DNA from: Collinsella aerofaciens
Lineage (GTDB): Bacteria > Actinomycetota > Coriobacteriia > Coriobacteriales > Coriobacteriaceae
Direction of reading: 5' to 3'
NCBI RefSeq assembly: GCF_028209625.1
Contig: NZ_JAQLDU010000010.1
Span: 1 to 64,000 of the forward strand
DNA length: 64,000 bases
Both the position numbers and the translations under genes were made by a program. This document shows, in pieces, positions 1-7,776 of the stretch (position 1 is the stretch's first letter; every line of letters begins with the position of its first letter). Below the pieces are notes generated by a model. The model did not search any database. It had not been told where the DNA came from and was given only the letters and a program-made list of their open reading frames with translations.

Positions 1-31
1 TCCCGACGTCGTACAAAGCGTTTCCAGCCAT
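1..31 (-). CDS. 5' end of a minus-strand gene, cut by the window edge
   Basis: Reading leftwards from an ATG at 31, ten codons are visible (MAGNALYDVG) before the window ends. A GGGAGG Shine-Dalgarno sequence lies 7 bases before the ATG, inside the 3' arm of a strong hairpin (39-70). The product cannot be identified from ten residues. The call rests on the ATG, its well-placed ribosome binding site and the structured leader in front of it. Confidence 0.45.
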   Translation of the reverse strand, partial: MAGNALYDVG

Positions 32-180
32 AAAAAGGCCTCCCATTTCTTGTGTCCAAGAAATGGGAGGCAGTTCACACTTCGTGCGGCGGAGGTTCTT
101 TCGTCCTGCGGAGTGCGCCGGAAAGGAAGGTTGCCCTCGGGCCTGCGTTACCTCGGCGCTGCCGTTACGGGCAATATAGA
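32..180 (-). promoter_or_regulatory. Structured leader with hairpin sequestering the ribosome binding site
   Basis: On the minus strand a possible -10 box (TATATT, about 173-178) is followed by about 140 bases of GC-rich, pairing-rich sequence. It ends in a 12-bp perfect hairpin (arms 39-50 and 59-70). The 3' arm contains the GGGAGG ribosome binding site of the gene starting at 31, and a short T run follows it. This is the arrangement of a riboswitch expression platform. I could not match the upstream part to a known family; c-di-GMP-I, cobalamin and RNase P cores were considered and do not fit. Confidence 0.4.
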
Positions 181-197
181 TCTGAATTAAAGATGGC

Positions 198-227
198 GCG
201 CGGCCTTTTAGGCCGCGCTTTTGTTTT
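198..227 (+). terminator. Rho-independent terminator, plus strand
   Basis: An 8-bp GC stem (GCGCGGCC / GGCCGCGC, loop TTTTA) is followed by TTTTTGTTTT. It points rightwards, so it would end a plus-strand transcript from the left. No plus-strand gene precedes it in the window, so an unannotated small RNA between about 70 and 227 is possible. Confidence 0.6.
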
Positions 228-256
228 GGTTCGCGCCATGTGGGGGTGATGGCGAC

Positions 257-457
257 GTGCATTTTTGCGAGTATTCTGCAATCGAAGGCTCCTGCATATC
301 GTCGTTCGGGCAAAAATCCGTGCTTGTCGATGCTTTTCGCGAATAATAGGCGGTGTTATGGGCTGCTGGGTCTCAGGCTGCAGGGGCATTCGCTATCTAA
401 CGCCTCTGCTGCGGAGCCCAAAGCTCTTGGCTGTGCTGAATACTCCCAAAAATGCAC
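257..457. repeat. About 200-bp element with 23-bp terminal inverted repeats
   Basis: The ends 257-279 and 435-457 are imperfect inverted repeats (21 of 23 positions pair; left end GTGCATTTTTGCGAGTATTC). The 155 bp between them hold no convincing gene. The layout resembles a MITE or large palindromic intergenic repeat. It fills most of the gap between 227 and lemA; the rest of that gap is the lemA terminator. Confidence 0.45.
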
Positions 458-490
458 GGCGCCTTGAGGGGGACCTTCGCGAAAAAGGAA

Positions 491-528
491 ACCGCCCCGT
501 CGAAGTATGCATTCGACGGGGCGGTTTA
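491..528 (-). terminator. lemA terminator
   Basis: ACCGCCCCGTCGAA pairs with TTCGACGGGGCGGT around a short loop. On the minus strand the hairpin is followed by a T-rich stretch, 36 bases past the lemA stop codon. Confidence 0.7.
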
Positions 529-563
529 TACATTTGTCCGATTAAGGATGCGCTGCCAAACTA

Positions 564-1115
564 CTAGAACTTGACGGTCGGTGCCTGGTGGGCGGCCTCA
601 GCTGCTTCGAAGCCCTGGCGCTCCTTAAACTGGAAGATGCCGGCAAAGATGACAGCCGGGAACGTCTGAATGGCGTTGTTGTAGCTGAGCACGCAATCGT
701 TGTAGCTCTGGCGTGCATAGCTAATCTTGTTCTCGGTATCCTCGAGCGATGCCTGCAGCTGCGTAAAGTTAGTGTTTGCCTTAAGATCGGGATAGGCCTC
801 GGCTACGGCGAAGAGCTGGCGCAGCGCACCGGTCAGCACGTTGTCGGCTTCCATCTTGGCCTCGGGCGTGGTGGCCTTGACGGCGGTGTTACGCGCGCTG
901 ATCACGGCGGAGAGCGTCTCCTGCTCGTGCTTGGCGTAGCCCTTGACGGTCTCGACCAGGTTGGGGATCAGGTCGTTGCGGCGCTGCAGCTGCGTATCGA
1001 TGTTCTGCCAGGCGTTATCGATGCGGTTACGCTTGGTGACCATGTTGTTGTAGATGCCGGCGATGGCGCAGACAATCACAATGACAACAACGATGCCGAT
1101 GATGACGGTAATCAT
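564..1115 (-). CDS. lemA: LemA family protein
   Basis: The 183-residue product has one N-terminal membrane segment (about residues 2-21) and then the helical LemA domain. Family landmarks visible are NNMVTKRNRIDNAWQNIDTQ, the RRNDLIPNLVETVKGYA stretch and the C-terminal FPAVIFAGIFQFKERQGFE. The usual length is 180-200 residues, so it is complete. LemA proteins are membrane-anchored with the helical part outside the cytoplasm and have no agreed function. Here it is monocistronic, divergent from a TetR-type regulator, with its own terminator. The family call is secure; the role is unknown. Confidence 0.93.
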   Translation of the reverse strand: MITVIIGIVVVIVIVCAIAGIYNNMVTKRNRIDNAWQNIDTQLQRRNDLIPNLVETVKGYAKHEQETLSAVISARNTAVKATTPEAKMEADNVLTGALRQLFAVAEAYPDLKANTNFTQLQASLEDTENKISYARQSYNDCVLSYNNAIQTFPAVIFAGIFQFKERQGFEAAEAAHQAPTVKF

Positions 1116-1320
1116 GATGTCTCCGTTTCGAATGGCCGCGGCGGCATGCGCCAGCTGCCGTTGGTATAACGCTACTAGTATACCCGCAACGTTTTGCCGT
1201 GCCGAACTTTCCGGTAAGCGTTATGTTTTCGGTGGGGTTGGCACCGGGGCAAAGCGCGCGAGGTACAGGTGTAAGATATGCGACAGATTGACGAGTGTTG
1301 TCTTTACCCTGAGGACGGCG

Positions 1321-1911
1321 ATGCCAGTGGACCTTCGCATTAAGAAAACCTACCGCGCCCTGTTCGATGCCTTCACCGAGCTTCTCGAGGAGCATCGTTT
1401 TGAGGACCTGACGGTTGCCATGCTGTGCGACCGCGCCATGATTCGCCGCACGACGTTCTACAAGCACTTTCGCGACAAGAACGATTACTTTGCCTTTTAT
1501 ATCGATGAGCTCATGTCGGGCTTGCCGCAAAAACAGCCCGATGAGGCCGGCGCAGTGTCTGCCGAGGACGTGCGCGCGCTTCGGCACGCGATTTTGGACG
1601 ATGCCATGGATTTGATTCTGGCGCACGAGCAGCTCATGGATAACATTTTGGCAAGCAGCATGTCGGGCATGCTGACAAACGTTATTTGCGACCGCATTGC
1701 CCGCTCCATCCGCGAGCGTGTGATGAACGTGCTTGCCGAGGATGCCCTGGCCCCCGTGTCACTCGAGACGACGTCTGAGTTTGTCGCCGGCGGTATTATT
1801 CGACTTTTCACGATATGGTGGGAATCGGGCCACGATCTTGAGCGTCGACCTGAGATGGCCGACGTGGTCGATGCGCTGTTCGAGCGGACCATGACGCCGG
1901 TGTATCACTAA
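1321..1911 (+). CDS. TetR/AcrR-family transcriptional regulator
   Basis: The 196-residue protein begins with a TetR-type helix-turn-helix (about residues 5-55: IKKTYRALFDAFTELLEE, then LTVAMLCDRAMIRRTTFYKH, then FRDKNDYF), and ends in a ligand-binding-like helical region. The open frame runs upstream to 1054, but homology begins at the ATG at 1321, so that start was chosen. The ribosome binding site is weak (GAGGACGG). It is divergent from lemA, which is a possible target, and its stop lies 4 bases from the tRNA-Ser gene on the other strand. The effector is unknown. Confidence 0.85.
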   Translation: MPVDLRIKKTYRALFDAFTELLEEHRFEDLTVAMLCDRAMIRRTTFYKHFRDKNDYFAFYIDELMSGLPQKQPDEAGAVSAEDVRALRHAILDDAMDLILAHEQLMDNILASSMSGMLTNVICDRIARSIRERVMNVLAEDALAPVSLETTSEFVAGGIIRLFTIWWESGHDLERRPEMADVVDALFERTMTPVYH

Positions 1912-1914
1912 AAG

Positions 1915-2004
1915 TGGCGGAGAGAGGGGGATTCGAACCCCCGGAACGCTCTCGCGCTCAACGGTTTTCAAGACCGCCGCATTCAACCGCTCTGCCATCT
2001 CTCC
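1915..2004 (-). tRNA. tRNA-Ser (anticodon UGA)
   Basis: On the minus strand the acceptor GGAGAGA (2004-1998) pairs with TCTCTCC (1925-1919). The anticodon loop CTTGAAA gives UGA. There is a long variable arm typical of serine tRNAs, and the T loop is GGTTCGAATCC. A genomic CCA follows the discriminator base (1917-1915). Total length is 90 bases including CCA. Confidence 0.97.
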
Positions 2005-2014
2005 GTGAGTCGTA

Positions 2015-2042
2015 ATGATAGCATCGTTTTGAATTTGCAACA
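2015..2042 (-). promoter_or_regulatory. Probable tRNA-Ser promoter
   Basis: Reading leftwards, TGTTGC (2042-2037) and TATCAT (2020-2015) are separated by 16 bases and lie about 10 bases before the tRNA 5' end. They overlap the start region of the divergent tadA fusion gene. Confidence 0.35.
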
Positions 2043-2055
2043 GGGAAGGCGAACG

Positions 2056-3837
2056 ATGACGATCACCGAAATCGACGAGAAGTTCATGCGCGAGGCGCTG
2101 GCGGAGGCGCGAGCCGCCGCGGCGGTGGGCGAGGTGCCCATCGGAGCCGTAGTGGTGCGCGACGGCGAGATCGTCGCGCGGGCGCACAATCGCCGCGAGC
2201 TCGACCAGGACCCTTCGGCTCATGCCGAGTTTGCGGCCGTGTGCGCCGCCGCGCAGTCGCTCGGCCGCTGGCGCCTTTCCGATTGCACGGTCTACGTGAC
2301 GCTTGAGCCCTGCTGCATGTGCGCAGGGCTTATGGTTAACGCGCGCGTGGGACGCTGCGTGTATGGCGCGAGTGACGCCAAGGCGGGCGCGTTGGGATCC
2401 CTATACGATTTGAATGCCGACTCGCGCCTGAATCATCGGTTTAACGTGGCGGCTGGGGTCCTGGCGGATGAATGCCGCGAGCTGCTGAGTAGCTATTTTA
2501 GTGGGCTGCGTGGCGCCGATGATGCTGGCTGCGGTTGTGGGGCCGAGCTTGAAGCACACGCCGCTCACGCCGCAGCGCTTGCAGGTGCCGGTGAGGATGC
2601 TGGCACGGCGGTTGACTTTGGTCCTGCGTGCCGCCGGCCCCGCCGTGTGCTGCTGGCGATCGACTCCTTTAAGGGCAGTGTGTCGAGTGCGCAGGCGGAG
2701 GCGGCGGTCGCCGAAGGTGTGCGCCGCGTGTGGCCCGATGCCGAGGTGTGCACATTGCTGCTGGCAGACGGCGGCGAGGGAACGCTCGACGCCATTGCCG
2801 CGTGCGGCGGTGAGGTTGTGACCTGCGAGGTAGCGGGTCCCTTGGGCAAGAGCGTGTCTGCCCGGATGCTGGTGGACGGCGAGCGCGAGTCCGCGGTCAT
2901 TGAGATGGCCGAGACGGCGGGTATTGGGTATTCGCCTTGCACGGAATCGGCAGCGTTGGCGGCCACAACCTATGGCGTGGGCGAACTGATGCTTCGTGCG
3001 GTTCGCGCGGGTGCAAAGACTATCTATATTGGCTTGGGCGGTAGTGCCACCAACGACGGCGGCGCCGGCATGCTGCAGGCGCTGGGCGCGCGTGTGGTCG
3101 ATGATCGGGGCTGCGATATCGCCCCCGGTCTTGCCGGCCTTGAGCGGGTGGCGAGCGTTGATTTGGCGCCAGCGCTGCAGGCTTTGGATGGCGCTCGTAT
3201 CGTTGTGCTTTCGGATGTCGAGAATCCGCTCGTGGGGCGTCGGGGCGCATTAGCGGTGTTTGGCGGGCAGAAAGGCTTGCCGACGGGTGACGCCGAGGCG
3301 CTGAGCAGGTGCGACAGCTGGATGGTCGGCTACGGTCGTCTACTCGATACGGCAATTGTCGAGGCTCGGGCCCAGGGGTTGTTGCGCACACCCGAGGGCG
3401 CACGGACATTTGGCTCGGTGCTCGGCGTGCCCGGCGCGGGCGCTGCCGGTGGCTTGGGCGCGGCGTTGCTGGCACTCGGTGCGGAGCTACACTCGGGTGT
3501 GGAGACGGTGCTCGATCTCGTGGGGTTTGACGAACATGTGCGCGATGTCGACCTGGTCATAACGGGCGAGGGCAATATGGACGAGCAGTCCGCCGCCGGT
3601 AAGGCGCCGGTGGGCGTGGCCCGCCGTGCCAAGCGATATGGCAAGCCGGTGGCCGCTGTCGTGGGCGGTCGCGCCGACAACCTGGATGCGGTGTACGAGC
3701 AGGGCATCGACCTTGTACTGCCGATCTGTCGCAAGCCCATGGACCTGGAGCGGGCACTCGATCCGCAAGAAGCCACAGCCAACCTTATCTGCGCCGGCGA
3801 GTCAGCCGCACAAGCCTATGACCTCGCTCGCCTCTAA
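2056..3837 (+). CDS. tadA: Fusion: tRNA adenosine deaminase TadA - glycerate 2-kinase
   Basis: A single 593-residue frame. Residues 1-about 152 are TadA, which converts A34 to inosine in tRNA-Arg(ACG); the zinc site is visible as H56-A-E and P85-C-C-M-C89. A linker (about 153-195) rich in Ala and Gly follows. Residues 197-593 form a complete GarK/GlxK-type glycerate kinase (LLAIDSFKGS start, LADGGEGT, GLGGSATNDGGAG, VITGEGNMDEQSAAGKAP), which phosphorylates D-glycerate to 2-phosphoglycerate. No stop codon or internal ribosome binding site separates the parts. The start at 2056 follows GGGAAGGC; the longer frame from 2005 would begin inside the tRNA promoter. The two activities have no known functional link. 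Confidence 0.9.
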   Translation: MTITEIDEKFMREALAEARAAAAVGEVPIGAVVVRDGEIVARAHNRRELDQDPSAHAEFAAVCAAAQSLGRWRLSDCTVYVTLEPCCMCAGLMVNARVGRCVYGASDAKAGALGSLYDLNADSRLNHRFNVAAGVLADECRELLSSYFSGLRGADDAGCGCGAELEAHAAHAAALAGAGEDAGTAVDFGPACRRPRRVLLAIDSFKGSVSSAQAEAAVAEGVRRVWPDAEVCTLLLADGGEGTLDAIAACGGEVVTCEVAGPLGKSVSARMLVDGERESAVIEMAETAGIGYSPCTESAALAATTYGVGELMLRAVRAGAKTIYIGLGGSATNDGGAGMLQALGARVVDDRGCDIAPGLAGLERVASVDLAPALQALDGARIVVLSDVENPLVGRRGALAVFGGQKGLPTGDAEALSRCDSWMVGYGRLLDTAIVEARAQGLLRTPEGARTFGSVLGVPGAGAAGGLGAALLALGAELHSGVETVLDLVGFDEHVRDVDLVITGEGNMDEQSAAGKAPVGVARRAKRYGKPVAAVVGGRADNLDAVYEQGIDLVLPICRKPMDLERALDPQEATANLICAGESAAQAYDLARL

Positions 3838-3853
3838 GGCCTATCTCCCTATA

Positions 3854-3920
3854 AGTTGCGGTGGAATACGGAGTGTTTTTGCCTTTAAGGGGCCAATTCA
3901 GTCCGTATTCCACCGCAACT
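3854..3920. repeat. Palindromic repeat, family P1 copy 1
   Basis: Perfect 19-bp arms (AGTTGCGGTGGAATACGGA at 3854-3872 and its complement at 3902-3920) surround a 29-base loop, just after the tadA fusion stop. A close copy lies at 28927-28992. It has no U tail. Confidence 0.8.
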
Positions 3921-3970
3921 TTGAGAATGGCCATTCGAGGTTGGCTGCCTTGGGTCTTGGGTCGGACCGT

Positions 3971-4133
3971 TTGCCACGAAATGCGACCATCTACTACGTT
4001 AAGCCGGCCACCCTCGACCATCCCGGAATTTGCAAAAACAAAACCGCAGGTAGAAAGCTTGCCGATTTTCGAAAAAGTCGGCTATGGTCGACCCCTGCGA
4101 CCTAAACGTAGTAGATGGGCCCTTTTCGTGGCA
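3971..4133. repeat. Palindromic repeat, family P2 copy 1
   Basis: The imperfect arms 3971-4000 and 4105-4133 contain ATCTACTACGTT and its complement. The interior has ACAAAACCGCAGGTAGA, which recurs in the related element at 53287-53441 on the opposite strand. No coding potential was seen. Confidence 0.55.
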
Positions 4134-4156
4134 CAGCACCAGATCAGTCTATTTAG

Positions 4157-4229
4157 GACGGGGCCTCCTTGACTACTTTCGCCACCCTGATGCCCCACCA
4201 GTCAAAAAGTAGTCAAAAAAGCCCCGTCC
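4157..4229. repeat. Inverted repeat before the SRP RNA gene
   Basis: The 24-bp arms (GGACGGGGC at the outer end, GACTACTTT at the inner end) pair at about 20 of 24 positions. The element ends 14 bases before the SRP RNA promoter. Confidence 0.5.
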
Positions 4230-4242
4230 CAAATTAGCTGTC

Positions 4243-4271
4243 TTGCCCCATCGGGCGGGAGCGGGTAAGAT
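4243..4271 (+). promoter_or_regulatory. SRP RNA promoter
   Basis: TTGCCC (4243-4248), a 17-base spacer and TAAGAT (4266-4271) end 7 bases before the first base of the RNA stem, which is good sigma70-type spacing. Confidence 0.55.
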
Positions 4272-4278
4272 ATACCGA

Positions 4279-4396
4279 GCGCCTAGCGCGTTCGATGGGT
4301 TCGGATGACGACATGTTCCGAATCTGGTCAGGTCCGGAAGGAAGCAGCCATAAGGAGCCTCTGTCGGGCATCCGAATCCATCGAGCGCACGGGCGC
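4279..4396 (+). ncRNA. ffs: Signal recognition particle RNA, small bacterial type (4.5S)
   Basis: The apical domain IV signature GGTCAGGTCCGGAAGGAAGC followed by AGCC is present at about 4327-4349. Long flanking arms pair to form one rod (GCGCCTAGCGCG...GGGTTCGGATG with CATCCGAATCC...GCGC), followed directly by TTTTTTGG. At about 118 bases it is the small form without an Alu domain. It scaffolds Ffh for co-translational membrane targeting. Confidence 0.95.
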
Positions 4397-4415
4397 TTTT
4401 TTGGTGCCGCGATGC

Positions 4416-4510
4416 GGTCCCGGTGCCGGCGGGCTGTTTGGTGTCTCGCTGGTCCTCGGCTTTGCCTGCGGGATCGCTCGACTACCAAACAGCCCGCCGG
4501 CACCGGGACC
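4416..4510. repeat. 27-bp perfect inverted repeat after ffs
   Basis: The arms 4416-4442 (GGTCCCGGTGCCGGCGGGCT...) and 4484-4510 are exact complements around a 41-base interior. There is no U tail. From here to 4651 nothing else was recognised. Confidence 0.75.
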
Positions 4511-4651
4511 ACTTCGTCCAAAAATCACCCGTAAAGGCGCGTTAGCCTAAATTAAATCTATCCCTTAAGGAATGCTGCTCGTTGGCGTTGTTTGGAGCGC
4601 GGTGGCGATGTGCTTCAAGAGATGGTGGCATTACCATTTGTTTTTACAAGT

Positions 4652-4697
4652 AAAGAGGCCCGTTTCCCTGGTTTTGGTTGGGGAAACGGGCCTCTTT
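4652..4697 (-). terminator. Terminator of the LANTG protein gene
   Basis: AAAGAGGCCCGTTTCCC pairs perfectly with GGGAAACGGGCCTCTTT (17 bp). It lies 43 bases past the stop codon of the minus-strand gene at 4741 and is nearly symmetrical, so it may work in both directions. Confidence 0.75.
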
Positions 4698-4740
4698 GTC
4701 TATGGGCTTATGGATTGGCGAAGACAATAACCGCTGGCGG

Positions 4741-5709
4741 CTATTTTGAGTTCTTGATGCGGCGTGTGGCTGTGGCGGTTATTCCGAGTCCTGCGGCGGC
4801 GATTCCTGCGAGTGTGATTGCGCTCGGCGCTGTGTCGCCTGTGTTTGCGAGCTTGCCGGTGGTCGTATCTGCTTGCTTGGTGGAGCTCGATGGAGCGTCT
4901 TTGCCGGTCGCGGGCGAGCTGGCGGGCTGCGCCGTCTCGGCCGGTTGCGCTGAGCTGGAGGGTTTTGTCGTCTCGGCGGGTTTCGTTATCTCGGGCGAGG
5001 TGGCCTTATCTGCCGCGGCTTTCGCCTCTTCGTATGCCTTGCAGGCATCGTCATAGGCCGCTTGCGCCTTTTCCAAATCGCCGAGGAGTGCATTTCGCTT
5101 GGCTATGTCCTCATCGATGTGGGCTTTGGCTTCCTCTGCCTCACTTTCGAAATACTGAACCTGTTTTTTCTGGCTTTCGAGCCGGCGTTGGCAGTGGTGA
5201 AGATCATCTTCACAAGATTTTTCTCGCCTTTCTGCCGACATGATCTCACTTCGCAACTGCTTAATAGTTTCGTTAGAAGCTCCGTCGTCGATTGCCTTAT
5301 TTAATTCTGCCTGAAGGCCGCTTGTCCGGTTGTGGGCCTCATTGTATTTGGCTTGGGCTGCATCGACGTTCGCTTGCATGGCGGGAAGGCGCTCCCTCCG
5401 TTTGGCGGCTTCCGTCACCACCATGTCGTAGATCTCTTGAAAAGCGGCAATGTCATCATCGATTACCGCAAGTTTCTCAAGACTTGCGGCGTCTTTTGCG
5501 GCCTCGAGGTTTTTGAGCGCTTCCTGCATGGCTGCATACGCTCTTTCTTTTGCGGTGGCCGCATCTTCCGTCTGCAAGGCAACTGCACCGGTGGGGGAGC
5601 TGGTTTCTGCCGCGATCGCCGTTGCGGGGGCGATTCCCGCGACAAGTGCCGCGGAAAGGGCGATGCCCACAGTTGCTCGTCTTGCTCTTCTTGCGAGAAT
5701 GTCGTTCAT
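4741..5709 (-). CDS. Sortase-anchored coiled-coil surface protein (LANTG)
   Basis: The 322-residue protein has a signal peptide (about 1-33, cleavage near AIAAE). A long charged helical/coiled-coil region follows (about 48-225, heptad-rich in Ala, Glu, Lys), then a Thr/Pro/Ser-rich wall-spanning linker (about 230-285). It ends in a sorting signal: LANTG, a hydrophobic segment and the tail RRIKNSK. Sortase should link it to the cell wall. LANTG in place of LPXTG also fits the other non-canonical motif in this window (LAATG at 19479). No catalytic domain is visible. A role as adhesin or spacer is inference. Confidence 0.85.
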   Translation of the reverse strand: MNDILARRARRATVGIALSAALVAGIAPATAIAAETSSPTGAVALQTEDAATAKERAYAAMQEALKNLEAAKDAASLEKLAVIDDDIAAFQEIYDMVVTEAAKRRERLPAMQANVDAAQAKYNEAHNRTSGLQAELNKAIDDGASNETIKQLRSEIMSAERREKSCEDDLHHCQRRLESQKKQVQYFESEAEEAKAHIDEDIAKRNALLGDLEKAQAAYDDACKAYEEAKAAADKATSPEITKPAETTKPSSSAQPAETAQPASSPATGKDAPSSSTKQADTTTGKLANTGDTAPSAITLAGIAAAGLGITATATRRIKNSK

Positions 5710-5922
5710 CTCGGCACCTCATTTCAAGGGTCGGCGGCTCGGCTGGTAGCACTACTGTAAGTATACCAAGCGATTGGCGCGCCGCTGACCGGGCATGTGC
5801 ACCTCTCCGCTTCTCTGGAAACCGAATCCCATTAGAAATGACGAGTTGTTTACGCTTCTTTTGGGCTCACCGTACTATCATGGTTCGAATTGAATGTGGA
5901 TGATGATAGGGAGCGCCTATAC

Positions 5923-7776
5923 ATGATTGAGCTGCTCAGGCGTTTTGGCGGTAAGTTTCGCCGGTATATGGTGATCGGCCCTGCGTGCAAGCTGATCGAA
6001 GTGATCTTTGACCTGCTTACGCCGCTGGTGATTGCCCAGATGATCGATAAGGGCATTGGCGCGCACGATGTGAACGCCGTTATCCACTACGGCATGGTAC
6101 TTGGCGCCATGGCTGTGATCGGCATCTCGTTTACGCTCGTCTGCCAAAAGATGGCGGCGCTCACCTCGCAGGGCATGGGCACCGATATCCGTGGTGCGCT
6201 CTACCAGCACATCAACAAACTGAGCTATGCCGAGCTCGATCGCTTTGGCACGCCGTCGCTCATCACCCGCATCACCAACGACGTTAACCAGGTGCAGCTC
6301 GCTGTGGCGCTGGGCGTACGCATGCTCATCCGCTGGCCCTTCTTGGCCGTGGGCTCCATGGTCGCGGCCCTTGCCATTGACCTTAAGCTCGGCATGATCT
6401 TTTTGATTTGCACGCCCGCCATCGGCTTGGTGTTTTGGTTTGTCATGGCGCGCTGTATCCCGTACTACAAGCAGCTGCAGGCAAAGCTCGACCGCATCGC
6501 GCTTATCTGCCGCGAGGGCCTTTCGGGCGCCCGCGTGGTTCGCGCCTTTGTGCGCGAGGACCATGAGCGCGAGCGCTTTGCCCAAGCCGCCGATGACCAG
6601 GCCCATACCGCCATCGCGGTGGGCAAGCTCTCGTCGATCCTTAATCCCGTCACGTTTTTGGTGATGAACCTGGGCGTGTGCGCCATCCTGTGGGTGGGCG
6701 GCATCCAGGTCAACGTGGGTGAGCTCACGCAGGGTCAGGTCATGGCGTTTGTGAACTACATGACGCAGACCCTGACCTCCATCGTGTACGTCGCCAACCT
6801 GGTTGTGGTCTTTACCAAGGCGAGCGCCAGTGCGTCGCGTATCAACGAGGTGCTCAATTGCGTGCCGAGCATCACCGACGAGGGCAACCAGCCGGTCGCG
6901 CTGCCCAAGCCGGGCAATGCCGCCCCAGTTCCCGCGCTGAGCTTTGACCATGCGAGCTTCTCCTTTGGCGCGGGCGCGGCAAATGCCGTCAACGATGTGA
7001 CCCTGGAACTCCCACTGGGCAAGACTCTCGGCGTTATCGGCGGCACGGGCAGCGGCAAGTCCACACTCGTCTCGCTTATCTCGCGCCTGTACGATGCGGG
7101 CACCGGCAGCGTGAGCGTGATGGGCTCCGACGTGCGTGCCTGGCCGCTCGATCAGCTGCGCCATGTGGTCGCGACCGTCCCGCAACGCGCGTCGCTGGTG
7201 AGCGGCACGATCCGCAGCAACCTGACCTGGCGTGACGAGTCGGCGACCGACGAGGAGCTCTGGGCGGCGCTCGATATGGCGCAGGCCAGCGAGTTCGTGC
7301 GTAACAAGCAGCAGGGCTTAGATGCTCCGGTCGAGGCGGGCGGTAAGAACTTCAGCGGTGGCCAACGCCAGCGCCTGACCATTGCGCGCGCTCTGGTGGG
7401 CTCGCCGCAGATCCTGATTATGGATGACTCCGCCTCGGCGCTCGACTTTAAGACCGATGCGGCGCTTCGCCATGCCATTCGCGAACGAAGCATGCGCGGT
7501 GCCGCCGAGGGTGGGCTGCCGCTGACCACGGTGATTGTGAGCCAGCGCGTCTCGACCGTGCGCGACGCCGACATGATCTGCGTGCTCGATCACGGCTCGG
7601 TCGCGGGCCTGGGCACGCACGATGAGCTGTATACGACCTGCCAGCTCTATCGCGAGATTTGCCAGTCGCAGCTTCGTCGTGAGGAGCTCGAGGGTCAGCA
7701 GGGGAGCGCGACGTCCACGTCCACCCCAGGCGCCGCGTGCGCCCTGGCATCCACTTGCGCAAAGGAGGGCTGCTAG
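5923..7776 (+). CDS. ABC exporter half-transporter A (degenerate nucleotide site)
   Basis: The 617-residue protein has six membrane segments (about 1-300) followed by a nucleotide-binding domain with Walker A GGTGSGKST and signature FSGGQ. The catalytic positions are altered: Walker B reads ILIMDDSASALD (Asp for Glu) and the H-loop is VSQRVST (Gln for His). This is the pattern of the non-hydrolysing half in heterodimeric exporters. The start ATG at 5923 follows TAGGGAG; an in-frame TTG at 5890 lacks one. The stop codon abuts the next gene, its evident partner. The substrate is unknown (drug, lipid or peptide). Confidence 0.88.
   Translation: MIELLRRFGGKFRRYMVIGPACKLIEVIFDLLTPLVIAQMIDKGIGAHDVNAVIHYGMVLGAMAVIGISFTLVCQKMAALTSQGMGTDIRGALYQHINKLSYAELDRFGTPSLITRITNDVNQVQLAVALGVRMLIRWPFLAVGSMVAALAIDLKLGMIFLICTPAIGLVFWFVMARCIPYYKQLQAKLDRIALICREGLSGARVVRAFVREDHERERFAQAADDQAHTAIAVGKLSSILNPVTFLVMNLGVCAILWVGGIQVNVGELTQGQVMAFVNYMTQTLTSIVYVANLVVVFTKASASASRINEVLNCVPSITDEGNQPVALPKPGNAAPVPALSFDHASFSFGAGAANAVNDVTLELPLGKTLGVIGGTGSGKSTLVSLISRLYDAGTGSVSVMGSDVRAWPLDQLRHVVATVPQRASLVSGTIRSNLTWRDESATDEELWAALDMAQASEFVRNKQQGLDAPVEAGGKNFSGGQRQRLTIARALVGSPQILIMDDSASALDFKTDAALRHAIRERSMRGAAEGGLPLTTVIVSQRVSTVRDADMICVLDHGSVAGLGTHDELYTTCQLYREICQSQLRREELEGQQGSATSTSTPGAACALASTCAKEGC

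Noticed and set aside
32..190. Cyclic di-GMP-I, cobalamin or RNase P-like core in the leader
   Set aside because: Short stretches such as GGGCAACC and GGACGAAAG are suggestive, but the required order, tetraloop and pairing partners are missing.
75..227. 6S RNA on the plus strand
   Set aside because: The length to the terminator would fit, but I could not draw the closing stem and central bubble, so only the terminator is listed.
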